From positions 17,204,259 through 17,268,258 of the forward strand of contig JAPTHN010000008.1 of the NCBI GenBank assembly GCA_026936325.1: a DNA stretch of 64,000 nucleotides, written 5' to 3'. Under the pieces are notes generated by a model that made no database searches, was not told the DNA's origin, and worked only from the letters and a program-made list of their open reading frames with translations. The DNA comes from Platynereis dumerilii. Taxonomy: Eukaryota > Annelida > Polychaeta > Phyllodocida > Nereididae. The position numbers and the translations under genes were made by a program. This document shows positions 22,531 to 34,330 of this stretch, piece after piece (positions within the stretch are counted from its first letter, which is position 1; each line of letters begins with the position of its first letter).

Positions 22531-23880
22531 GTAGCTAACAGAGTCATCAATAGCTTTCAATAAGTTTATGGCTGCGAGTTAACACTTGTGACTAATCAAA
22601 GAGGTTACTGATACCTCATATAACTCAAGGCTTAGTCAATGAGAGCTCATGGCAAGCTCATCTATTTGTGTGAGGTATCTGTGAGAACGATATAAACTCA
22701 CAATCAAGTTATCATGAGATCAGTGTCTTCACTGGGTTAATTATACTGGAATAACGTGGCAATCCGGGACTTGCACATCACAAGGAGAAAAAAATGCCCA
22801 ATTCAAACTCAAACGTGATATTGTGACATACTCTTTAAGTCTACTCAGAATATCCTACACTCTAAAAACTTTTAGACAAAATTGGTTTTTTAGATTCAAA
22901 ATGGTTTTTTGAAAAACCAAATTTCAATGCAAAACCATTTTGAATGTAAAAAACCACAATGAAGTGTTCTGGTCCAGCTCAAATGCAATTTGGAAAGTCA
23001 CTCTGAAAGAAACTTCTTCAACCATTTTTCTTTTTTGTTTCTCCTGAGTGTTTCCTATCCTCTTACAGAATCCATTAGATAACACCTGAGACTGAGAAAT
23101 CTTACTCGCAAAATCCTATTAGTGAAACCGCATTGTGAGTCCAGATTGTGTCCTTCATTCAAATTGGCCAATTGATTCGGCCTTGGGAGTCTGATACGTG
23201 GACACAAGGACAAGTAAATGTTCCCAAAAGAGTTGCAGTGCCACCTGTAAGTTTAGATTAAGATTTAATTTATTTCTTCACACATGGTACATTTTTTTAC
23301 AATTATAACAATAATAACATTTTGTAGATTTAAAACATCAAAGTCGAGTATTTACATACTATTCCCATAGGTGAATACATCCCCAAAATATTAACTGATA
23401 TAGGTAAATTATACAATATATAAATTATACAATATACCAAAACAATAGTATTCAGTCATAATAATAATAATGCTAGCTGCATTAATAGATCACAGAGTAT
23501 TTCTCATACAACCCAACATCCTACAACCATTCGATATTATACAATGATAGATATATTATCGCTTAAAGCAAATATAATACAATTAATAGACATATTTCCT
23601 TTAAGTAAAATGGATGATGTTTTGCCATTGGGCAATGCACTCAACTTATCCAGCTGATCTCCTCTCAACCTTCTCTTCCATTTCCATTCAGCCGCTTTCC
23701 ACAAAATCCCATCCCTCACTTCTCACCGCCATGGATTTGACATTTTGAAACTTCACAACTTTTGCCTGCAGATGGCACAGCCGCATGCCACATTGGCAAT
23801 TATACTATTCCCTCTCTCTCTCTGCCATTCTTACTCTCATTATACCCATTATCAAGGGTATTATGCTAGTGTGAATCAAA
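22531..23880. other. Mixed repeat debris, no gene
   Basis: Holds an acactctaaaaacttttaga end-like piece with ggttttttgaaaaacc motifs (22856-22965), a CACCTGAGACTGAG module (23060-23125) and AT-rich low-complexity sequence (23270-23560). Confidence 0.45.
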
Positions 23881-25170
23881 ACACTGTTTTCTGCTGGCTT
23901 GCAGTATTTCCTGTTGTGTTTGCTTCTACTGTGCCATCAGCTTCTTCCTCATGTTCATTAAACTTTTAGAATTATGAGACATGCAGATTCCGAATGGATC
24001 TGAAGACACTGAAATATTTAGCCAATATCTTCCCAAATAAGAGAACACTCTTTTCAATTTCATTTTTCATCTTTCTGTTGGCTCTTTTGGAATTAAAATC
24101 ATTTGGCAACTTTCTTCGACACGTAAATGATGCTTTAGATGTAAAATAAAAAGTAAAGCAAATTATTAATTGATCATATTTACATATATATACAATGCTA
24201 TTTACATTTTCCATCACCAAAATACAATATATATGGCAGGCTGACGCCAATGCAGGCGTATTTGCCTTTATAAGTAAATATAATGGATATCATATCAATC
24301 AAACACAAAATATAACCAGTGAACCATTATCCATGTTTTTTATCACAATATTTACAGAATAAATCAATTTATACAGTAACTAGAAATACATATAATTAAC
24401 AAATTGAGAGCCAACATTATTGTTAGGCGCTGCCTCTGGTTGCCCCGCATTTGAAGCTGCCAAATCACATTTTCCATCCCTCAGGGTGGATGGGGAAATC
24501 TGACCTGACAGCCCCGCAAAGGCGTCCAGATAGCTGTGTAGCACCTGTTCTTTCATAATTAGAGACACTTTCATTTACAGAACGTCTATTGAATATTTGA
24601 CACCATATAGGCATGTGGGATGGCCGTTTCACAAGGTCACCTTTGTTACTTTGCCCTGAAATTTTTACATGTTATGGATGGGCAGTGGATCTGCCCTGAT
24701 ATTGGTCGAGATATGCCTTTATTTGCCATATTCCTTTACCAGGGGGGGGGGGGTCCCTGTGGAATATGCCTATGTCTGCGACACATTTGAAGATAAATGT
24801 CATGCCAGTTTGACTTTCATCAGAAAGTTGACCTGGCTTGACTTTCAAGTTATGAATTCTAGATTTCGCATAACTGACAGACCCCTAAACCATGCGAAAT
24901 ACGCATAAAACATAAAATTTTATGAGAAAGAATCTTGTACATTACCATAAAAACCTTGCTGGTTGCAACTCTCTAAATCATGCCAATATCTGACAAGTTG
25001 ACAACCTGTGCCATATATCTGTCTGACAATTTATATGCCATATTATATCAGCCGATGTTTCCTGAAACTGGCACATGGTCACTTTTCTACCAACTGCATG
25101 GATAAGGATGCTAATCAGTTGGCTATATTTAGCAGTGTATGCATCTATGCCATTTGAAATTAGCTCAATT
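23880..25170 (+). repeat. A-family repeat, copy 4 (degenerate)
   Basis: aattatgagacatgcagatt, actgaaatatttagccaata (24005), then at 24975 atgccaatatctgacaag and 25075 catggtcacttttctaccaa. A C/G-run at 24740 and a gap without assignment (24130-24960) lie between. Confidence 0.6.
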
Positions 25171-25198
25171 TCATTATAATTCTACTGAATACATGGGT

Positions 25199-25612
25199 GC
25201 CAGAAGGAATCGTGGGTGGCAGGGGCGGTCAGATGAAAAAGGGCAGGTCATATTTGCGCCAATTTCGCATGACAAAATTTAAATACAGAGTCAATAATAA
25301 TTTTGATATAATACTATTTGTGCCTAAAATAGTAATATAAGGCCTAATAATGCTTTTTTTTCTTTACAGGTGATTTCATTAGTACGTGATTCTTAGGTTC
25401 TAGACCCACTAAATACATAGCATTTTTAGTTAATCTGATTGGTTTAGAAACAACAGAACGTCACACATTTGATTTATCAAACGTAGTAAGTGGTGGTTCA
25501 GCATTGATTTCTCACAGACAAGTGTGAATGACAAGAATCGCATGGTAATGAAATCACCTGTAAGACCTAAAGGGCACCCTTGCCCCCCGGCCCGCCCTGT
25601 TCCGGCACCCCT
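25199..25612. mobile_element. GGGTGCC TIR element with a nested TA element
   Basis: Left gggtgccagaaggaatcgtg, right complement aggggtgccggaacaggg; flanking TACTGAAT / CACTGAAA looks like a worn 8-bp duplication (hAT-like). Related copy at 57697. Split by the insertion at 25367-25560. Confidence 0.65.
25367..25560. mobile_element. TA-flanked MITE, 194 bp (CAGGTGATTTCATTA ends)
   Basis: Perfect inverted ends CAGGTGATTTCATTA, flanked by TA on both sides. A partial relative lies at about 60617-60710 (ttacatgtgatttaattacc, agcatttttggttaatctga). Confidence 0.85.
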
Positions 25613-25957
25613 CACTGAAAATGTAACAGTCACAAATGCACAAATCTTTTTGGTGATGTCCTTTTGAAAAAAAAGCATGGCTTTACGCCAAAATTACGAT
25701 ATAGAATACGGTTATCAAAATGACAAACCCTTCTTCTTGCATTAAGGAAATCGAAATTCTCTTGAGCAATAAAACATAGAAAATTGTATAATTTCCCTTA
25801 ATTGACATGCCTAAATGGTTGAGGTGTCTGAGAGCAATATATTGATCAGACAGAACGTAGTTATGATCACATCAAATCTTGCTGTCTGACTGCAAAAGAG
25901 TAAGTGCAGGCCAGTATTTATTTATTTCAAGCACGCAAAGTCCCCAAATATTTATTC
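25613..25957. other. Repeat debris
   Basis: actgaaaatgtaacag...ctttttggtgatgtcctttt matches 1463-1515. A gctgtctgactgcaaaagag piece resembles the inner part of the GGGGGAACG element. No gene. Confidence 0.45.
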
Positions 25958-26729
25958 CTAATGCTACATTCTCACGGCAGTGGTTATGTGTCGGCGAAGC
26001 TGTCTAGGTGCCAGGATGGCACATTTCGACGATTCAAGCCATTCTTGGACAATTATATAATCAATTAAAGGTTATATATCACCGTGGGTGAATCCTAGGA
26101 CGATGCGGCACTCGTTTTCTACGCCGAATCGCTTGTAATTGGACCCGTAGCAACCCCGAAAGGGGAGCAGGACTGTGTCGGCGAGTTGTGCAGGAGCTTC
26201 GGTGAAGTTCCATTGCTTCCATGTTAAAGTAGCATCGCCCAAGCAGGCTCTAGCATCGCCCAAGCACCTCACAAATACTCAATTACGCCCAAGCAAACAG
26301 CTGTTTCGGTGAGGCAAACAGCTGTTTCGGCGTTTCATAAGCATCTTTGCGTCGGCGAGTTGTGCTGTTGCGTCGCCGAAGTTGTATTGACTCAATGATA
26401 AAATAGCCTCGCACAAGCACTCTCTAGCCTCGCCCAAGCAGTCTGTAGCCTCTCCCAAGCACTTTGGGGGTCTTTCAGGTCTTTTGCATCATGAGTATTT
26501 GTTTCGTCAAGATTCAACAGGTTGAATCTTTGGTGAAGCAAATTCTTGCTTCACCAACCTGTCACGTGATTTCTAGGAACTTTTGGTGAGGAAGTTTAAG
26601 ATGCGCCGTAGACGAAATTATCGTCGCCGAATTGTTGAAAGTAGTTTAATCATCTCCTACTTTCCTGGAAAAGTAAGAATCGCCGTGGCAAGAAACCCCT
26701 GATACGTCTCCGTGTGAACTAGGCATTAG
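25958..26729. mobile_element. GC-rich TIR element, 772 bp, with CGCCCAAGCA repeats
   Basis: Inverted ends CTAATGCTACATTCTCACGG / CTAATGCCTAGTTCACACGG. The interior is much richer in GC and CpG than its surroundings, with repeated agcatcgcccaagca / agcctcgcccaagca and acagctgtttcgg blocks. No convincing ORF and no target duplication seen. Confidence 0.7.
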
Positions 26730-26989
26730 TCAAACAACCCTTTATTTAAAAAAAACCCTGACAGACATCATTTATTTCAAGGCTGCCCAAAAAGAATGTA
26801 TTTATTTCGCCAAGACTGAGCAAGAAATTATACCCCCCCCCCCTTGGACATTGAATGTTCTCCCCCTAATGCCATTGGGAGACAACTTCAAGCCAAAAAT
26901 GCTAGCTTGACTGTTACCAGAGCGTCAGTTGTTTCACCTAATCCTTGATTGTAGGCAAAATATCTATTAAATTCATATAATTTGAGCTA

Positions 26990-27148
26990 CAGTGGTACCT
27001 GTGTTGTAAGACCTCCTGTTGTAAGACCGACTTGCCTTATGTGACCACCTTCCTCCCGCACTAAGTAGTATTTTTACAAGAAACCGTGCCACCATGAGAG
27101 ACCACTTCATGACCGCAAAAGGGCGGTCTTATAATGCAGGGACCACTG
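26990..27148. mobile_element. pogo/Tigger-like MITE, 159 bp
   Basis: TA-flanked (26988-26989, 27149-27150), inverted ends CAGTGGTACCTGTGTTGTAA / CAGTGGTCCCTGCATTATAA. Ends and TA target match pogo-type mariner relatives. Non-coding. Confidence 0.9.
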
Positions 27149-27491
27149 TATTCCAAATCGATATTTTAAAGCTACCTATCAATCGGATTAAGTCGTAGAT
27201 TAAGTGTAGCTTGTCTATTGCTTAAATAAATGATAATTACAAACTTATATAGCTTTAGATGAATATAAGTTGAGAAAATCCATGAGACCAAGACTACAAT
27301 AATATGAGCCGGTCTTACTCTAACACAAACATCAGTGTCGATTCTTGAGAAACCTGTTTTCTTTTATCACCTTTTTTTTCTGTTCTCTTGAGTGGTCCCT
27401 AGATCCTTTTACTGAATCCATCAGATAACACCTGAGACCGAGAAATCTTAGTTGAGTCGAGAAGTCCCATCAGTGAAGCTAAATACAAGTA

Positions 27492-28020
27492 CAGTTGAGG
27501 ACAAAAGTATTAGCCCCCCTCAGCATACCCCCTTTGATTCCATTTTCCTCCAAAATGGGATGTCACAGAACAACCATATTTTCACCTAAGCTGTATTAAT
27601 GTTAAAAGGTCCTGTAACATCCTCTGAAATCATTTCAGCATGGCCGAAGGCAAGATGTGCCCACATGACCATTTTGAAACAAGAGCCCTGTCATATTCAG
27701 GAGAATGGACAACTGATGTGCCTCAGTAAAACGCCGTTTCCAGTTTGTAACAAAGCTGTATGAGAACGTACAGTTTTATCAGGGTTAATTGGTGCTCAAG
27801 GACCCCAAAATCTTGAATGGTATAGGACTCCTTGTTAATGTTTGTTATTTTAGCCGACAACCTGTATCTAATTTTGCTTTAATATTTCTGTCCATTTGCT
27901 TGGCTATTTGCCTCAAGTTTCTGGATTTTGGTTTGAAGAACAATTGTTTGTTTCCTGGGAGGACATTGGCAGAATATTGGAATGCATCTCATTTTTTGTG
28001 AAAACATCCAGACATTCTAA
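27492..28020 (+). mobile_element. Tc1-like element, left end only
   Basis: TA followed by CAGTTGAGGACAAAAGTATT agcccccct, the classical Tc1-like terminus. No right end and no transposase motif in the following 500 bases, including the 70-codon ORF at 27789. Confidence 0.6.
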
Positions 28021-28209
28021 AAAGTTCTAAAATGAAAACAAGTTTTTGGTGGAGTGAAGATACATACAAGCTAGATCAGCCCTGTTTGACAGACATTTCG
28101 CGCGTGGAACGGATAAAGATATTTTACTGCCACATATTTCTAATCATGGCAATTCAGTTGGTGGAAAAGATAAAAATCAAACAGGTGGCAATAAAGTTGA
28201 TTTTAATCA

Positions 28210-28500
28210 CTTGGAGACTTCAAATTTAGAGAGAAACTTCTTTTCGAAATTTTTCTTTTTTGGTGCCCTAGTCGTTCCTATATCCTCTTCTGGAAGCAAT
28301 TGGATAATCCCTAGGACTGCGGAAGTTTTAATCTGATCAGTGAAGCATCTCAATATAAGGTGTCGGTGCTCTACATTCAGAGCAGCCAACAATGCCCAAC
28401 ATACTTTGTTAAAACACTGTTGTGTTTGCTCCTTCTGCACTTGAATCTCCTTTCTTAAACTTCAGGAATTATGAGGCATTACAGATGATTTCATATTTAT
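28210..28500 (+). repeat. A-family repeat, copy 5 (start modules)
   Basis: tcctcttctggaagcaattg, gataatccctaggactgcgg, aaaacactgttgtgtttgct and gaattatgaggcattacaga match 2.83-3.03 kb in order. Confidence 0.75.
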
Positions 28501-28875
28501 AGACTTTGATCAAATAACAAAGAAATTCTAAATTTTTGGTCTGACATCAGAAAATCCTGCCAGGTGATTGGTTAAGCTGCACATAGCGTGTCACTTTTTT
28601 TCAGTTTGCTTCAAGCAAGTGATGTTGGCTAGAAAAACGATGTCATAATTTCAACCAATAAACTGCTGCAAAGGCCAACTTGGTATTGCGGCGGTTGTTC
28701 ACATGTGTCAAACCGCAATCCACATGAACTCACTCATGTATTTCAAAAACTCCTGTGTAACTGTTGATTGCTTCAGTTGATATTAAATCGGTCTCAAGCC
28801 GACTCTGAATGGCTTCACATCTCTGAACGCTAAATTATCATGCCTTGACCAAAAGCATTGTCTGTGATAACAGTA

Positions 28876-29198
28876 AGGGACTATTCAGAATTAAATTTTA
28901 TGACTGGGTCGAGGGGGGGGGTGGTAGTTTCTACCGTTTTACTTTAGTGGGAACCACCTTTTTGCACATGCTTCTTATGACTTGGGGCAATGGGAATTTT
29001 TCCCGACTGGGTACCAATTTTTAACGCATGTTTCAAGGGGGGTACTTATTTTTCACACATGCTCAATTGTCGAATGAAATTTTAAGAAAAGAAAAGAGAT
29101 GTGCTACAAATATTCATGAAACCAAAGGGGGGAACACTTTTGACTGAAAGTTCCAACAAAACTCCCCCCCCCCCCGAGTCATATTCTGAATGGTCCCT
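28876..29198. mobile_element. TIR element with G/C-run ends, 323 bp
   Basis: Inverted ends AGGGACTATTCAGAATTAAA / AGGGACCATTCAGAATATGA followed inside by gggtcgagggggggg / gactcgggggggg. Internal gcacatgctt / gcatgtttca imperfect repeats. Target duplication not visible. Confidence 0.7.
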
Positions 29199-29209
29199 CA
29201 GGACAGTAG

Positions 29210-29325
29210 GATGACCCAGTGATGTGGCCAACATCCGTAAGAAAATAATAGCGAGAATGAAACCAGGGACCCAGTGCTTGGTAGCCCATTGTCATTACAT
29301 CTGAGCAGAGCCCTCCTACGAGAGA
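29210..29325 (-). mobile_element. Degenerate SINE fragment (head region)
   Basis: Matches the SINE head on the minus strand: gatgacccagtgatgtggcc, aaccagggacccagtgcttg and attacatctgagcagagccc. No intact promoter boxes. Confidence 0.5.
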
Positions 29326-29639
29326 ATTTTACATGCACATGTTTGTTTGTTTTTTGTAAAAATAATCATTATGTTGATCATCTGATCCCAATAATCTGAA
29401 TGCACAGTATTGGACTTTGAGAATGTGTGTACTAAAAATGTGTGAGACACAAACAGAAACTGTCACTTGAAACAGCTAGAGTCAGTTCCATTGAGGAGAT
29501 CAATGGATTAGAATGCCATGGTCACCCATGTAAAACACTATGTCACTTTTCAGGAGAGAGTGGTGTCATACCTTCTCTCAACCAATGAAAATTGCAGGAA
29601 AGATGATGTATTTTCTGCCACTGATGTCTACAAATATGA

Positions 29640-31960
29640 AATCATCTGCAACAGAGGCATTGAAATATTCAGCCAATGTCTTCTTCAATAAGAAAGCCAT
29701 TCTTTTCAATTTTATCATTCATCATCGTGAGGCAGCACTTGGAATCCAAATGAGAACCCTGGATTTGAAACAAAGGCAAACAATTTATGTTACGCAATTT
29801 TCTCTTATTGCTTGCACAATTTCTCTGAAATATTTAAACATATGTACAGAAACATAAATGTCTTTATTATTCATACATACAGAAACATAAATGTCATTAT
29901 TATTTACCAGCACTTCCATCAGGTATAGAAAGTAACAAGCATTCTAAAATTCAATTTTGTAAACATATGTCCTTTCTAAGAAATGAAAACATATATGAAG
30001 TCTATTGTTGCTGTCAAGTTGTTTGTTTGCTGCCTTACACATGCTGACATGGTGCAAAAAATCCCCAAACCTTTCTCCAGGCCAATATGATAGCAGTAAT
30101 TTGACAGATAACAAAGATGTTAACAACAAGATAACTTTCAATTAGGAAGGAGGGATTTCTCAGAAGCTTTATATAAATAGATAGGGGGAACGGGGACTCA
30201 TTGGGTTGCTTTTCAAATCCACTTCAATGTTTACTCACTGTTGAAGACACTGGGCAACTCTGAAGTTTGCATGGACATCACCAATACTATTGAGCTTAAA
30301 TCCAAGGCATAAGAGATTAGTTTGCACCTACTCCTTTGCAGCCAGACAGAAAATGCAACATAATCACAAAATCATAAATCCAAAATGATGAAAAAACACG
30401 GAGAACATAAGAATATGTCACATGTCATGTAGGCCTATACTTGGAGAAAAGTCTGCATGGAAGAACCCTAATATGCTGACCTCATCACATCATGCCAATA
30501 TCAGACAATCTGTGTGTCATATTCGTGGCGGTTACTTGGAGTTGGAAGAGACTAAATATCTGGCCATGCCACTTTTCTTGCACAAGGTCACTTTCTTACC
30601 TACTACATCGGTCTGTATGTATATGTCATAAGGATTAAGATCCGTTGGTTATGTTTTGCAAGACAGATTAGTGAATGCAACTCCTTTTGACTGACGTTTT
30701 GTATCAAGTTTTATGTTTAATGCATAAGGATATTTTATTACCAAATATCACTAAACATGGCAATGTGGTTGACGAGAAAAAAATAAAAATAAAACACATA
30801 ATAATGAAGCTGATTACAAGCATTTAAACTTCCAACTTGAGGAGAAACTTTTTTACACAATAAATTTTTGTACCCGGAAGTTTTAATCCAATCTGCAAAG
30901 CATCAGTCAGGAAAATTCTCTTTTTGCTGGTAAAAAAATGAGTGTGCATCAAATTCATAAGTTCAATTAATTATCAAAACAATTCTTGAAGATGACCAAT
31001 TACCAGTTAATCTTAATTTGAAGTTCCTGGCATAAGGGCTTGGAGTGCCTTCCCCCTGGCCTTAAGCAATGCCTTACAATAATAGCTGGAAGAATCTCTC
31101 CAGAATATTTATGACATGCACAGAGAAATGCCATGATAATTTTATATACTTCCATCTGGTAGAGGAAAGTAACAAGCATGCTCAAACATTCTGAATTCAA
31201 TTTGGCAAACATGTGGAATTTCTAAGAAATCAAAACATATATGAAATCTGTTGTTAAATGCGAAGTTGTTTGTTTGCTGTCTTACAAATACAGATGTTAT
31301 GCCAAAACTTCCAAACGTTCTCTGAGCCCATATGATAGCAGTTATTTGAGAAATAACGAGGAGGTATGATATGCTATCTTTAATAGCAATATATCTTTCA
31401 GTTACTGGTCAGGAAAGATAGATTTCTCAGGAGTTCTATGAATTAAGAGAACATTTACAACACATTTCTTAAATCACTTAAGAAAGGAAATTGACACATC
31501 ATCCTAAACGATGAAAACACACTTGAAATATAAGAAAAATATTACATGCATATTACATGTATACTTGGATAAATGTCCACATAGAAGAACCCTGCTTGTC
31601 TCTTCACTCCTAATCATGCCAATCTGTGTTCCATATTCGTGGCGTTACTTGGAAGAGACTAATTTTCTGGCCATGCCGCTATTCTGGCACAAGGTCAATT
31701 TCTCACCTAACTGCATCGGTCTGCATGCGTATGTCATAGACACGTGGATGTACATTTGTGGGCTACTTTATATCAATATGACAGGGAATGAGCTCATTCT
31801 TGCCATTACTGCTATCATATTGGACCAGAGAAGGTTTCGAATGCTTTGCAAAACAATTGCATTTGTAAGACAGCAAAGAACTTGACAATCAACAACAGAT
31901 TTCATATATATGTTTTGATTTCTTAGAAATGTCACAGTAGATTGTGTCATCCACCCTAGG
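29640..31960 (+). repeat. A-family repeat, copies 6 and 7 in direct tandem
   Basis: Module series from attcagccaatgtcttcttc (29660) to gtcactttcttacctactac (30590), then again from agaaagtaacaagcatgctc (31160) to ggtcaatttctcacctaact (31695). The second copy keeps the SINE target gtcatagacacgtggatgta uninserted (31733). Confidence 0.8.
30184..30390 (+). mobile_element. Truncated GGGGGAACG element
   Basis: Begins after TA with GGGGGAACGGGGACTCATTG. The following actattgagcttaaat...gcacctactcctttgcagcc is the reverse complement of 16265-16345 in the full-length element. The right terminus is missing. Confidence 0.78.
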
Positions 31961-31974
31961 TTACAATTCATCAA

Positions 31975-34330
31975 TTTTTTTTTTTTGCAAACCCACTTTA
32001 TTGTAACATAATTTGAACATTAAATCTGACTTCAGAATAATTTCACTTTCACACATAATAATATTATACATGTAAATTCAAGAATTTGAAGAACATTTTC
32101 CTTACCATATTTAACATTGGTGATTTTAGAGCACAAAGAAATATGCCTAAAGCATTTATTAGCACCATGTTGTTTGGCAGGGTTTGTTTTTTCTGCTCGT
32201 ATCTCATCCTGAGACAAGCTAATCACAGGAAGGTGTCACCCTAAGCCCCCTGGATATCTCCTCATTTCCGAGGTGAGTGTAGTTTTCTGCCCCAGGTCAT
32301 TGGTTGTCTTACTTTTCTCCAGGAGGTTGTTGACAGCATAGAGAAGGTCGGGGCATGCGGCCCCCTTAACTTCGAGGTGCGATTTGACCTACTTTTCATG
32401 GTCGATTCTTTGAATGCTTATGCTGTCAGGAAGGGATAACTTGACTGTATTTATAACAAGCAAAACAAATGTCTATCAATTTTGATAAAGGAGTTATGGC
32501 CATTTTTGTAAAAAATTTAATATGGCCTTCTTACTCCACCCATCGGGCAAGAAGCCCCCCTACAATAATCCTATGGAATTTTTTGTTTTGCGATTGAATT
32601 TAGCTTTAAAGTTATTTCTTGCTGTTGTTCTCTCATTTTTAAGTCATTCGTTCCCTTTTTCTGAATTTTTAGAATTTTCCTGTTCATACATTTATTCTTT
32701 AATATTTGTTGCTCTTTTTCAATTTTGGCCAATTTTTTTTTTTTTAGTTAGCTATTCTATTAAGATTTTAGGTTAAGTGCACATTATTAAATGGTTCCTG
32801 AAGCAGCTTTGAGGCCCCAGTATAGGGGGCCTCATGCCCCTCGCCATGTGGGGCCTCTCGCCCCAAACCCACATATTTTAATTTGACCTCTATATTTCAA
32901 ACTAAAATGAAAAAAACATGATCCAAATCATATTTATGTGATGGTCGTAAAGTGAAGCAATGCAGATATCCATTATACCTTTAAACATTTCCAAAGTTAT
33001 TTCTGACAACCGCTTTCAAAGAATTGGTCAAAGTTACAAAAACCATACATGTACATTTTTTTGTTTCTTTAATTTCTACTATGGTTTGGTGCTGTTCGCC
33101 TTGAAATTTGTGACATCACCTAAAAAGCCTCTAGCTTTAATCCTAGCAATAAGAAAACGTACCAAAAATGTAAGTTTAGATATAAACCTGGGGGGCCTCT
33201 CACCTAACCCGGGCTTCTTGCCCCGACCTACTCTAACCTTATTTGCACAAAAATAGAGTAAAACAAGGGCCAATCAGTGGCTTTGTTTTCATGATAATAT
33301 TTTCATGATATGGTATAAAATGTTATATAGAAAAGATAAACTTAATTTAACTTGAAAGTTTTAAGTAGTTTGTGGCCGCCATTTGCCTTAAAATGATTTA
33401 AAATTGAGTTCATTACTGCCACTTACCGTTTACCCTCAAATAGAAGCCTGGTCTCAATTAGACGCCTGTCTCATTTGGAAGCCAGGACAGGGACCTACGC
33501 AAAAATCAAATATAAAAAATATAAAACACCTGTCTCAACTACACGCCTGGTCAGCTACGATACACAGGCCTGACTGATTGCCTTGCATGTTGTCAAGCTG
33601 TTTGCATGCTAGCTTTTTTGTGTGCGTAGTACTGGCTACCCTTTCATACCCACATGAGTGTTATTTGGTATCTCATTTAAAACTATGCACCGGTCTCAAA
33701 TACATGCCTAGCTCATATAAACGCCTGGGTAGCAACTGGGCTTCTAAATGAGAAAATATTGTCATCAATTATAAGGGAAATCAATTTTTTTTTTTTTACC
33801 GTGGGTATACATATAATATTCTGAGTACAACAGGGAAATGGAATAGTACAGCAACTTTCAGCTTTGTACATACTTTTAAATGTTACGCACCTCTGAGGCT
33901 ATTCAAATTTCATCGAGAAAACCTTTCTCCTAACTCCTTCTTAATCTAGAAGGTGCCTATCGGTAGTACGTTCCATCTATATAGCTAACACCTGTGACTG
34001 AGAAATCAGTATATCTTGATCCCATTTAATTAGTTAAGTAATAAGATATGCGCAACCTGGTTAAATAAGACACTTTTTAACATCAGCACTAAATCTCAAA
34101 TGCACAGAGCACAGTTGGAATTGACATTTAAACGTTATCATAATTTCAAAGCTGACATATTATAAGAATAGATTCATGATAATGATGGTTTCGTAAACCC
34201 TTCTGATTGTTTGACCTTGTACAATTATTGATATTATCGAAACTTCTCACTAAGAGAAAATTTGATTGTTGTGATAAAAACAAGTGCTTCTTAGTTTCGT
34301 TTCCTGCCTAAGTACCACCAATGTTATTTC
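31975..34330 (+). repeat. Segmental copy II, middle part
   Basis: Collinear with 13.4-17.5 kb: tttgaacattaaatctgac...; gcaccatgttgtttggcagg; aatcacaggaaggtgtcacc; tagaagcctggtctcaatta; cctgtgactgagaaatcagt; ggaattgacatttaaacgtt; cttctcactaagagaaaatt. Supplies empty sites for three insertions in copy I and holds one of its own (32341-33233). Confidence 0.85.
32341..33233. mobile_element. TA-flanked TIR element, 893 bp (GAGWAGGTCGGGGCA ends)
   Basis: GAGAAGGTCGGGGCATG at left, complement GAGTAGGTCGGGGCAAG at right; TA on both sides. Empty site in 14955-14975 (gacagcataaccttatttgc) and 42768. Inside are tandem-like ggcctcatgcccctcgcc / gggcctctcgcccc blocks; the 84-codon ORF at 32522 is not convincing. 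Confidence 0.92.
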
